Assembly (NCBI GenBank): GCA_019245555.1
Contig: JAFARH010000391.1
Coordinates: forward strand, 1 to 5,708
Reading direction: 5' to 3'
DNA length: 5,708 nt
From: Betaproteobacteria bacterium
Lineage (GTDB): Bacteria; Pseudomonadota; Gammaproteobacteria; Burkholderiales; SG8-39
Both the position numbers and the translations under genes were made by a program. Positions within the stretch are counted from its first letter, which is position 1. Each line of letters opens with the position of its first letter. The notes below the pieces were generated by a model, which saw only the letters and a program-made list of their open reading frames with translations, was not told the origin of the DNA and did not search any database. Below, piece after piece: positions 1 through 5,708 of this stretch.

Positions 1-2
1 AA

Positions 3-1334
3 CGGATGTTCTGCGCCGGGGCGAACATCTACATGCTGGGCAAAGCAACGCATGCCACGAAGGTGAACTTCTGCAAGTTCACCAATGAGACGCGCAACGG
101 CATCGAGGACTCGAGCAAATACTCCGGACTGAAATTCCTGGCGGCGATCAACGGCACCTGTGCCGGCGGCGGCTACGAGCTTGCCCTCGCCTGCGACGAG
201 ATATTCATGGTCGACGACCGCTCGTCGACCGTGTCGCTACCCGAAGTTCCACTGCTCGGCGTACTGCCGGGCACGGGCGGCCTGACGCGGCTCGTCGACA
301 AGCGCAAGGTGCGCCGCGACCTCGCTGATCTCTTCTGCACGACGGCCGAAGGCGTGCGTGCCGATCGCGCGAAGGAATGGCGCCTGGTGAACCAGATTGC
401 CAAACCCCAGGAGTTCGCCGAGGCGGTGAAGACGAGGGCCGACAAGCTCGCCCTCCTCTCGGTCCGCCCGGGCGGCAAGGGCGTCGAGCTCACGCCACTC
501 GGCGAGAACCGCATCGTGCATGTCGAGATCGACAAGGCGGCGCGCACTGCGACGCTCACCGTCGACGGGCCTGAGGACGTGAAGGCGGAAAAGAGCGCCG
601 ACTGGTATCCGTTGCGCCTCGCGCGCGAGCTCGACCGCGCTATCCTCGACCTGCGCCACAACCATCTGGACATCGGCCTTTGGATTTTCAAGTCGAAAGG
701 CGACCCGCAGCAGGTACTCGAGCTGGATGGCTTCCTGCGCGGCGCCGGCAAGGACTGGTTCGTGCGCGAGACGATCGGCTACCTGAGGCGCACGCTCTCG
801 CGCCTCGACGTTTCATCCCGCTCGATCTTCACCATCATCGAGCCCGGCTCCTGCTTTGCCGGCACGCTATTAGAGCTGGCGCTCGCCGCCGATCGTACGT
901 TCATGCTGGACGTCGAGGGTCCGAAGGCGGGCCTGTCGCACCTCAACTTCGATACCTACCCGATGGCAAATGGCCTCTCGCGCCTTGCCTCCCGCTTCTG
1001 CGGTGAGGCGCCGGAGCTGCCGCGCGCCGAGCTGTTCGATGCCAAGAAAGCGCTCGAGCTCGGCCTCGTCACCTCGACGCCGGACGACATCGACTGGGAG
1101 GACGAGATCCGCCTCGCCATCGAGGAGCGCGCAAGCCTTTCGCCCGATGCGCTCACCGGCATGGAAGCGAGCCTGCGCTTCACTGGGCCGGAGACGATGC
1201 TGACCCGTGTCTTCGGCCGCCTCACGGCGTGGCAGAACTGGGTCTTCCAGCGCCCGAATGCGGTGGGCGAGCAAGGCGCCCTCAAGGTCTACGGTAGTGG
1301 CGCAAAGCCCAAGTTCAATTGGGAAAGGGTCTAG
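3..1334 (+). CDS. boxC: Benzoyl-CoA-dihydrodiol lyase BoxC, 5'-truncated by window edge
   Basis: BoxC is a cytoplasmic crotonase-superfamily enzyme. It hydrolytically opens the ring of 2,3-epoxybenzoyl-CoA, giving 3,4-dehydroadipyl-CoA semialdehyde and formate. The reading frame is already open at the left edge, and the ATG at position 6 is internal, inside the family motif FCAGANI. Counting residues from that ATG, FCAGANI (2-8) and NGTCAGGGYELALACDE (49-65) form the crotonase oxyanion-hole region, followed by LPEVPLLGVLPGTGGLTRL (78-96). A second, degenerate crotonase-like half has GSCFAGTLLELALAADR (281-297). About 443 residues are visible. The family is about 550 residues long as I recall, so roughly 110 N-terminal residues lie outside the window. 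The C terminus is complete, ending at TAG 1332-1334. boxB follows 74 bp downstream on the same strand, as expected for a box operon. Assignment to BoxC rather than a generic enoyl-CoA hydratase rests on the double-crotonase architecture and the boxB neighbour. Confidence 0.95.
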   Translation, partial: RMFCAGANIYMLGKATHATKVNFCKFTNETRNGIEDSSKYSGLKFLAAINGTCAGGGYELALACDEIFMVDDRSSTVSLPEVPLLGVLPGTGGLTRLVDKRKVRRDLADLFCTTAEGVRADRAKEWRLVNQIAKPQEFAEAVKTRADKLALLSVRPGGKGVELTPLGENRIVHVEIDKAARTATLTVDGPEDVKAEKSADWYPLRLARELDRAILDLRHNHLDIGLWIFKSKGDPQQVLELDGFLRGAGKDWFVRETIGYLRRTLSRLDVSSRSIFTIIEPGSCFAGTLLELALAADRTFMLDVEGPKAGLSHLNFDTYPMANGLSRLASRFCGEAPELPRAELFDAKKALELGLVTSTPDDIDWEDEIRLAIEERASLSPDALTGMEASLRFTGPETMLTRVFGRLTAWQNWVFQRPNAVGEQGALKVYGSGAKPKFNWERV

Positions 1335-1340
1335 AACCTT

Positions 1341-1394
1341 AATTGGGGTCAGATGAACATTCTTACATTCGCTAATTTTGATCTGACCCCATTT
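1341..1394. repeat. REP-like imperfect inverted repeat between boxC and boxB
   Basis: Perfect 11-bp arms (TGGGGTCAGAT at 1344-1354 and ATCTGACCCCA at 1381-1391) enclose a 26-nt AT-rich centre. The pairing continues imperfectly on both sides: AA 1341-1342 pairs with TT 1393-1394 beyond one mismatch. Inside, 1356-1357 pairs with 1378-1379 and 1359-1361 with 1374-1376. GGGGTCAGA…TCTGACCCC palindromes are a recurring intergenic repeat type in beta- and gammaproteobacteria, often linked to RAYT transposases (from memory). There is no T-run after the right arm, and boxB begins 15 bp further on, so a full terminator is unlikely. Modulation of mRNA stability or boxB translation is possible but inferred. 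Confidence 0.75.
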
Positions 1395-1408
1395 GTCTGG
1401 GAGCACGC

Positions 1409-2821
1409 ATGAGCAGCATTGATTACGCCGAAAAGATTCCCAACAACGTCAACCTGCAGAACGACCGCACGCTGCAGCGAGCGCTCGAGCACTGGCAGCC
1501 GCGCTTCCTCCAGTGGTGGCATGAGATGGGCCCCACCGACTTCGAGTCGGCAAACGTCTATCTGCGCACCGCGGTTTCAGTCGATGCCCAGGGCTGGGCG
1601 CATTACGGCGCGCTGAAGATGCCCGACTATCGCTGGGGGATCTTCCTCGCTGATCCCGTCACCGATCGCAAGATCGGCTTCGGCGACCAGATGGGCCAGC
1701 CGGTCTGGCAGCAGGTGCCCGGCGAATATCGCTCCACGCTGCGCCGCCTGATCGTCACGCAGGGCGATACCGAGCCGGCCTCCGTCGAGCAGCAGCGAAT
1801 GCTCGGCCATACCTGCCCTTCCATCTACGACTTGCGCAATCTCTTCCAGATCAACGTCGAGGAAGGGCGTCATCTTTGGGCGATGGTGTACCTGCTCCAC
1901 GCTTATTTCGGCCGTGACGGCCGCGAGGAGGCGGAAGAGCTGCTGGCACGGCACTCGGGCGACCAGAACAAGCCACGCATCCTCACGACGTTCAACGAGC
2001 CGATGCTCGACTGGCTCTCGCTCTTCTGCTTCACCTACTTCACCGATCGCGACGGCAAGTACCAGCTCAAGAGCTTTGCCGAGAGCGCGTTCGATCCGCT
2101 GTCACGCACCTGCCGCTTCATGCTGACGGAAGAAGCGCACCACATGTTCGTCGGCGAGACCGGCATCAGCCGCGTGGTGAAGCGCACGCTCGAGGTGACG
2201 AAGGAGATCGGCACCGATGATCCGGCGCGCGTGCGCGCGCATGGTGCGATCGACCTGCCGACGCTGCAGAAGTACCTGAACTTCTGGTGCTCGAGCTCAC
2301 TCGACCTCTTCGGCTCGGAGATCTCGTCCAACTCGGCCGCCAATTTCGCGAGCGGCATGAAGGGCCGGCCGGATGAGAGCACGTATGACGACCACGTGCT
2401 GCGCGACAAGACCATGAAGCTCGCCACGCCGGAAGGCGAGCAGGAAGTGCCGATGCTGAACGCACTGAACGAGGTGATGCGCGAGTCGTATCTCAAGGAC
2501 TGCGAGATCGGCCTCAAGCGCTGGAACCGCATGATCGAGCGCGCGGGCCACGAATTCCGCCTGACGCTGCCCTCCTCGCGTTTCCGTCGCTCCATCGGCC
2601 CGTGGGCCGGCGTACCGGTCGACACGCACGGAAAGATGATCGACCGCGCCGAGTACGAGCGGCGCCTCGAGGACTGGATCCCCAGCGAGCGCGACCGCGC
2701 GTTCGTCGCGTCGCTCATGAAGAAGGTGATCGAGCCCGGCAAGATGGCCGGCTGGATCGCGCCACCGGAGCGCGGCATCAACAACCTCGCGATCGAGCAC
2801 GAGTACGTCGACCTTCACTGA
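1409..2821 (+). CDS. boxB: Benzoyl-CoA 2,3-epoxidase, oxygenase component BoxB
   Basis: BoxB is the class I di-iron oxygenase that epoxidises benzoyl-CoA to 2,3-epoxybenzoyl-CoA using O2 and NADPH-derived electrons supplied by the reductase BoxA. The protein is 470 residues, close to the roughly 473 known for the family. All six expected carboxylate/histidine iron ligands can be placed: E122, E152 and H155 (in EEGRH), D213, and E242 and H245 (in TEEAHHMF). Their spacing matches the ligand set I recall for Azoarcus BoxB with a constant offset of two. Substrate-region segments WGIFLADPV, TFNEPMLDWLSLFCFTYFTD and SRFRRSIGPWAG also look intact. The ATG at 1409 has GGGAG at 1399-1403, 5 nt upstream. 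The gene lies downstream of boxC, with a hairpin repeat in the gap. No boxA lies in the 2.9 kb that follow, so the reductase must be encoded elsewhere. Nothing suggests loss of activity. Confidence 0.97.
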   Translation: MSSIDYAEKIPNNVNLQNDRTLQRALEHWQPRFLQWWHEMGPTDFESANVYLRTAVSVDAQGWAHYGALKMPDYRWGIFLADPVTDRKIGFGDQMGQPVWQQVPGEYRSTLRRLIVTQGDTEPASVEQQRMLGHTCPSIYDLRNLFQINVEEGRHLWAMVYLLHAYFGRDGREEAEELLARHSGDQNKPRILTTFNEPMLDWLSLFCFTYFTDRDGKYQLKSFAESAFDPLSRTCRFMLTEEAHHMFVGETGISRVVKRTLEVTKEIGTDDPARVRAHGAIDLPTLQKYLNFWCSSSLDLFGSEISSNSAANFASGMKGRPDESTYDDHVLRDKTMKLATPEGEQEVPMLNALNEVMRESYLKDCEIGLKRWNRMIERAGHEFRLTLPSSRFRRSIGPWAGVPVDTHGKMIDRAEYERRLEDWIPSERDRAFVASLMKKVIEPGKMAGWIAPPERGINNLAIEHEYVDLH

Positions 2822-2849
2822 GCGAGAGCTCGAGGATTTCCTCAACCGC

Positions 2850-3224
2850 ATGCTCGAGGCCGAGCGGGCGGGCGCGAAAGCGCTCGTCGTGTTCATGGAT
2901 GACTGGCCACGGCACGGCACCGAGTGGAAGGCGCTGCGCAAGGTGCACGAGGACGAGGCGCACAACTGCGCGCTGATCGGAGCCGAGCTCAAGCGCCGCG
3001 GCAAGGAGTACAGCCATGCCACCGGCGAGTTCTACGCCAAGGCAGTCGCGGTGAAAGGAGCGCGCGAGCGGATTACGTTCCTCACCAAGGGCTTGCGCTG
3101 GGCGATGCGCGAATTCAATGTTGCGCTGCCGCGCATTCAGGACGCCGCTGTTCGCGATTTATTCCAGGGGATGCGCGAGCGCCATCAACGCAGCTGCAAC
3201 GCTTGCGAGTCGGTCCTGCGTTGA
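2850..3224 (+). CDS. DUF6306-like small protein, possibly ferritin-like
   Basis: The function is unknown. The 124-residue product is rich in charged helices and matches, from memory, the pattern of the DUF6306 family: an LNxLLEAERAGA-type start, a HxDEAxxCA centre (here HEDEAHNCA, 33-41), a SHATGEFYAKA block (55-65), and an ERITFLTKGLRW stretch. The acidic and histidine residues in two helices suggest a ferritin-like four-helix fold that could bind metal, but this is inference. A C-x-x-C pair (C116, C119) sits near the C terminus. The first ATG, at 2850, comes 28 bp after the boxB stop. The nearest Shine-Dalgarno-like GAGGA (2832-2836) is a long 13 nt away. The frame is open upstream and encodes family-like TERELEDFLNR just before this ATG, so the true N terminus may be longer and use a non-standard start. 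The position behind boxB suggests co-transcription and perhaps a role with the di-iron epoxidase. Confidence 0.75.
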   Translation: MLEAERAGAKALVVFMDDWPRHGTEWKALRKVHEDEAHNCALIGAELKRRGKEYSHATGEFYAKAVAVKGARERITFLTKGLRWAMREFNVALPRIQDAAVRDLFQGMRERHQRSCNACESVLR

Positions 3225-3277
3225 CGTAACGTCCTCCCCGGCATTCCGCCACTCATTGCGCAGAAGGGGAGAAATCC

Positions 3278-3781
3278 ATGTTGCGTCTTTCAGTATTCAG
3301 CCTGGCGATGGTCGTCGCCGGGGCAGTGCAAGCTCAGGGCGTCGTTACCACGCAGAAGATCTCGGCCGCGCTCGCGAACGAGCTGGTTGGTGACTCCGTC
3401 GCACAGTGCGCGAAGAACGGCTACAAGGTCTGGGCGGTGGTCGTCGATCTAGACGGCGTGCGCCAGGCGCTGCTGCGCGGCGACGGTGCGCCGATCCACT
3501 CGCAGGACAATGCCTATTACAAGGCCTACACGGTCGCGTCGATGGGCATCGCGCGCAAGGAAACGAGTACCAAGCAGATCGCCGACCGCATGGCGAAGGC
3601 CCCGCCGAGCCCGGTTCCGGTATTTCCGCTGCCCAATATCACCTACGCTCAGGGCGCGCTCGCCATCGTGCACAACGGCGAGATGATCGGCGCGCTCGGA
3701 GTGAGCGGTGCACCCGGCGGCAACTTCGACGAGGACTGCGCTAAGTTCGCCCTCGACAAGGTCAAGGACCGGATGAAGTAG
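3278..3781 (+). CDS. Exported GlcG/HbpS-type heme-binding family protein
   Basis: The protein has 167 residues and belongs to the GlcG/HbpS family (Pfam PF03928, often annotated heme-binding or heme-degrading). A Sec signal peptide is visible: a short n-region (MLR), a hydrophobic core (LSVFSLAMVVAGAV) and a probable cleavage after VQA at residue 19, so it should act in the periplasm. The mature part shows family hallmarks: VWAVVVDLDG (51-60), AYYKAYTVASM (79-89), and GEMIGALGVSGAPGGNFDEDCA (134-155) near the C terminus. Two cysteines, C44 and C154, could form a disulfide. The start is supported by AAGGGGAG (3264-3271), 6 nt before the ATG. It lies 53 bp after the DUF6306-like gene on the same strand, so co-transcription is plausible. 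The GGGG hairpin lies just after its stop. Members are found in many catabolic operons without a settled role; heme or another small ligand is possible. Confidence 0.88.
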   Translation: MLRLSVFSLAMVVAGAVQAQGVVTTQKISAALANELVGDSVAQCAKNGYKVWAVVVDLDGVRQALLRGDGAPIHSQDNAYYKAYTVASMGIARKETSTKQIADRMAKAPPSPVPVFPLPNITYAQGALAIVHNGEMIGALGVSGAPGGNFDEDCAKFALDKVKDRMK

Positions 3782-3787
3782 CCAATT

Positions 3788-3825
3788 CGGGGCCGGGACC
3801 AGAATTAAACCTGGTCCTGGCCCCG
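3788..3825. repeat. REP-like hairpin between convergent genes; possible terminator
   Basis: CGGGGCCGGGACCAG (3788-3802) pairs with CTGGTCCTGGCCCCG (3811-3825): 15 bp with a single G-U wobble and an 8-nt loop, AATTAAAC. The stem starts 7 bp after the heme-binding gene stop and ends 2 bp short of the stop codon of the minus-strand dioxygenase. On the plus strand the stem is followed by the moderately T-rich ATTTATCTT, so it could terminate the rightward transcript. No T-run follows on the minus strand. The flanks (AATT to the left, ATTT to the right) match those of the repeat before boxB, suggesting the same repeat family. Confidence 0.8.
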
Positions 3826-3827
3826 AT

Positions 3828-4643
3828 TTATCTTGGTTTGTCTCCGGCCAGCGTGATCCGGTGCATGACCCGGCGATAGCCGTGATAGTCGTTTACCGGG
3901 TTGTGCTGCGCGCAGCGGTTATCCCATAGCGCGATCGAGCCGGCGCGCCAGGCAAAGCGGCAGGTGAATTCCGGCCGCACCTGGTGCTGGAAGAGATAGT
4001 TGAGGAGCGGCGCGCTCTCCGCCTCGCTCAAACCGTCGAAGCGCACTGTGTGCGCGGTGTTCACGTACAGCGCCTTGCGTCCGGTCTCCGGATGCGTGCG
4101 CACGACCGGATGCGCGGCAACGAATTCCTTCCTGCCCTCGTCTGCATTCACCCGGTCCTCGCGCGTGCGTGTGACATCCGCCTTGGATGAAGCATTCACC
4201 GCCTTGAGCGGCGCAATCAGCCGCTTCATGCCCTCCGACAGTCCTTCGTAGGCGAGATACATATTCGCGAAGAGCGTGTCGCCGCCTCGCGGCGGCACCT
4301 CGCGCGCGAGCAGCATCGACGCCATCGGCGGAATATCGAGGTATGCGGTGTCCGAGTGCCAGATGCCGCCGAAATTCACCTTCTCGTGCTCGAGCTTCTT
4401 CACCTCGATGATCTCGGGGAAGCCTTCGATGCCGCGCACGAAGGGATATTCGATCGGCTTCCCGAGGCGCCTGGCGAACGCCATGTACTCCTTCGGCGTG
4501 AGCTCCTGATCGCGGAAGAACACCACCAGGTTGTCGAGCCACACGCGACGGATCTCGGCGATGTCGGCGTCGGTTGCACGACGCAGATCGATTCCGGTGA
4601 TCTCGGCGCCGAGCGCGCCGGCAATACGCTGGACGTTCAACAT
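3828..4643 (-). CDS. TauD/TfdA-family Fe(II)/2-oxoglutarate dioxygenase
   Basis: This 271-residue cytoplasmic enzyme belongs to the family that couples oxidative decarboxylation of 2-oxoglutarate to hydroxylation of a carboxylate or sulfonate substrate (taurine, 2,4-D and others). The iron triad is visible: H96 and D98 (in WHSDTAYL) and H247 (in WDNRCAQHNP). R258, 11 residues after the distal histidine, and T123 (in GGDTLFANMY) are the expected 2-oxoglutarate contacts; R262 is where TauD places its substrate-binding arginine. The N terminus (LGAEITGIDL, then VFFRDQ) fits the family and supports the ATG at 4641-4643. The same frame stays open for another 249 codons upstream, but that part runs antisense to the ligase and has no family similarity. 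No Shine-Dalgarno is visible, and the start lies 12 bp from the divergent ligase start. The length is normal. The substrate cannot be deduced, and a named enzyme such as taurine dioxygenase is not justified. Confidence 0.92.
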   Translation of the reverse strand: MLNVQRIAGALGAEITGIDLRRATDADIAEIRRVWLDNLVVFFRDQELTPKEYMAFARRLGKPIEYPFVRGIEGFPEIIEVKKLEHEKVNFGGIWHSDTAYLDIPPMASMLLAREVPPRGGDTLFANMYLAYEGLSEGMKRLIAPLKAVNASSKADVTRTREDRVNADEGRKEFVAAHPVVRTHPETGRKALYVNTAHTVRFDGLSEAESAPLLNYLFQHQVRPEFTCRFAWRAGSIALWDNRCAQHNPVNDYHGYRRVMHRITLAGDKPR

Positions 4644-4658
4644 TACAATCGAATTATG
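4644..4658. promoter_or_regulatory. Candidate overlapping divergent promoters (-10-like hexamers)
   Basis: Between the two start codons lie only 12 bp (4644-4655). On the plus strand TACAAT (4644-4649), one mismatch from TATAAT, ends 6 nt before the ligase ATG, which puts the transcription start at or next to the A of the ATG. On the minus strand CATAAT (4658 to 4653), also one mismatch from consensus, ends 9 nt before the dioxygenase ATG, predicting a leader of 0-3 nt. Neither gene has a Shine-Dalgarno sequence, which fits leaderless transcripts. No convincing -35 hexamer is seen at 16-18 bp on either strand, so activator dependence is possible. AT-rich hexamers can arise by chance. Confidence 0.4.
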
Positions 4659-5708
4659 CTTCGATTCGCTCCCGCGACCGTCCAGGTCGACCGCCGGAAC
4701 AGCAACATCTACCTTCGCTCGCCGCAGACGCTCGCGCCCTATGCGCGCTGCGTGACCGAGTGGCTGATGCAGTGGTCCGACAAGGAGCCCGCGCGTACGT
4801 TCCTCGCCGAGCGCAAGGGCGAAGGCTGGCGGAAACTCAGCTACCGCGAGACATACGGCGCGGTCCGACGCATCGCTCAGGCACTGCTCGAGCAAGGCCT
4901 CACTGCCGAGCGCCCGATCGCGATCCTTTCCGACAACAGCATCGACCACGCCCTGCTCGCGCTCGGCGCGATGCATGTCGGCATCCCGATCGCGCCGATC
5001 TCGCCCGCCTATTCGCTGATGTCGAAGGACTTTGGCAAGCTCAAGCACATCTTCGAGCTGCTGAAGCCTGGCCTCGTCTACGCCGCCGAGCCGACCAAGT
5101 TCGCTGCAGCACTCGATGCAGTGGGTGCGAAGTCCGCCTCGGTCACCGATATGCTCGAAGTGAATCCGGGTTCGACTCAGGAGCGCGAGCACTCGAAGGT
5201 CAAGCGCGAGACGATCGCCAAGATCCTCTTCACCTCGGGCTCGACCGGCACGCCGAAGGGCGTAATCAACACCCACGGCATGCTCTGTGCCAACCAGCAG
5301 CAACTCGCGCAAGCGTGGCCATTCATTGAAGACCGACCGCCGGTGATAGTGGACTGGCTGCCGTGGAACCACACCTTCGGCGGCAGCCACAACTTCAACC
5401 TGGTGCTCAGGAACGGCGGCACGATGTACATCGATGGCGGCAAGCCCGTGCCGGGCTTGGTCGAGACTACGGTGAAGAACCTCGCGGAGATCTCGCCCAC
5501 GATGTACTTCAACGTGCCGCGCGGCTATGACCTGCTCCTGCCCTACCTCGAGAAGGACGAGAAGCTGCGCAGCAACTTCTTCCGCGACCTCGACGTCCTC
5601 TTCTATGCCGCGGCCGCGCTGCCGCAGAACCTCTGGGACCGCATCAAGGCGCTCTCGGGCCCCCGTCTGGCGATGCTCTCCGCGTGGGGCTCTACCGAGA
5701 CCTCGCCC
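4656..5708 (+). CDS. Acyl-CoA ligase of feruloyl-CoA synthase type, 3'-truncated by window edge
   Basis: This adenylate-forming enzyme would activate a carboxylic acid to acyl-AMP and then to the CoA thioester, using ATP. The frame is open from the ATG at 4656 to the right edge (351 residues). Feruloyl-CoA synthases are about 600-630 residues as I recall, so the C-terminal 40% is missing. The ATP-binding P-loop [12 protein letters not shown] is at 191-202, and the A5-type motif WGSTETSP at 344-351. Segments typical of the feruloyl-CoA synthase clade include [18 protein letters not shown] (116-133) and [19 protein letters not shown] (233-251). The N terminus ([12 protein letters not shown], then YLRSPQTL) also matches the clade, supporting the 4656 start over the internal Met38. 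No Shine-Dalgarno precedes it. The gene diverges from the dioxygenase gene with a 12-bp gap. The true acid is unknown: ferulate or another aryl or cyclic carboxylate. It is not obviously the benzoate-CoA ligase of the box pathway. Confidence 0.9.
   Translation, partial: MLRFAPATVQVDRRNSNIYLRSPQTLAPYARCVTEWLMQWSDKEPARTFLAERKGEGWRKLSYRETYGAVRRIAQALLEQGLTAERPIAILSDNSIDHALLALGAMHVGIPIAPISPAYSLMSKDFGKLKHIFELLKPGLVYAAEPTKFAAALDAVGAKSASVTDMLEVNPGSTQEREHSKVKRETIAKILFTSGSTGTPKGVINTHGMLCANQQQLAQAWPFIEDRPPVIVDWLPWNHTFGGSHNFNLVLRNGGTMYIDGGKPVPGLVETTVKNLAEISPTMYFNVPRGYDLLLPYLEKDEKLRSNFFRDLDVLFYAAAALPQNLWDRIKALSGPRLAMLSAWGSTETSP

Noticed and set aside
1344..1391. The boxC-boxB hairpin as a rho-independent terminator or promoter.
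   Set aside because: No T-run follows the right arm, the centre is a 26-nt AT-rich stretch rather than a tight loop, and I see no -35/-10 pair with proper spacing ahead of boxB.
870..1406. A minus-strand open frame of 178 codons starting in the boxC-boxB gap.
   Set aside because: It lies almost wholly antisense to boxC, has no recognisable motif, and its first part reads through the inverted repeat.
2035..2784. A 249-codon minus-strand open frame opposite the 3' half of boxB.
   Set aside because: Its composition (Ser/Arg-rich, no domain) is that of an antisense shadow; the plus strand carries all BoxB ligands with GC-biased third positions.
2602..2976. A plus-strand open frame of 124 codons bridging the end of boxB and the next gene.
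   Set aside because: It is an Arg-rich out-of-frame shadow of boxB; the real downstream gene is in another frame with family-like sequence.
3225..3277. A promoter for the heme-binding gene in the 53-bp gap.
   Set aside because: No recognisable -35/-10 pair; only the Shine-Dalgarno at 3264-3271 is clear, so read-through from upstream is the simpler view.
4644..5390. A 249-codon open stretch on the minus strand continuing the dioxygenase frame upstream, as if the protein had a long extra N-terminal domain.
   Set aside because: It runs exactly antisense to the well-supported ligase gene, is full of Arg/Leu/Ala typical of shadow frames in GC-rich DNA, shows no motif, and the family N terminus begins at the Met encoded at 4641-4643.

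Overview
The window is a GC-rich stretch of tightly packed bacterial genes. It looks like an aerobic, aromatic-degrading proteobacterium, most likely a betaproteobacterium. The grounds are the gene families present (the box pathway of benzoyl-CoA epoxidation, a DUF6306-like small protein, a feruloyl-CoA-synthase-type ligase), the strong G/C preference at third codon positions, and two REP-like GGGG…CCCC hairpins. The taxonomic placement is inference; no rRNA or marker gene is present.

Layout, left to right. Positions 3-1334 (+) are the C-terminal part of benzoyl-CoA-dihydrodiol lyase BoxC, cut by the window edge. A 74-bp gap holding an imperfect hairpin (about 1341-1394) separates it from a complete boxB (1409-2821, +), the di-iron benzoyl-CoA 2,3-epoxidase. 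Downstream lie a small DUF6306-like, possibly ferritin-like protein (2850-3224, +) and an exported GlcG/HbpS-type heme-binding protein (3278-3781, +). A strong hairpin (3788-3825) closes this rightward set and sits between convergent genes. A TauD/TfdA-type Fe(II)/2-oxoglutarate dioxygenase follows on the minus strand (3828-4643). Only 12 bp separate its start codon from that of a divergent adenylate-forming ligase of the feruloyl-CoA synthase type (4656 to the right edge, incomplete).

Function. BoxB epoxidises benzoyl-CoA with O2 and electrons from the reductase BoxA. BoxC then opens the ring hydrolytically, giving 3,4-dehydroadipyl-CoA semialdehyde and formate, which feed into beta-oxidation. 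BoxA and the benzoate-CoA ligase are not in the window. The ligase at the right end could activate an aryl carboxylic acid to its CoA thioester, and the dioxygenase could oxidise an unknown carboxylate or sulfonate. Their link to benzoate breakdown rests only on proximity.

The most interesting points are the 12-bp divergent start region with -10-like hexamers placed for leaderless transcription on both strands, the matched pair of REP-like hairpins, and the DUF6306-like gene behind boxB, whose family-like sequence extends upstream of any usable start codon. I found no complete new defence or mobile system.
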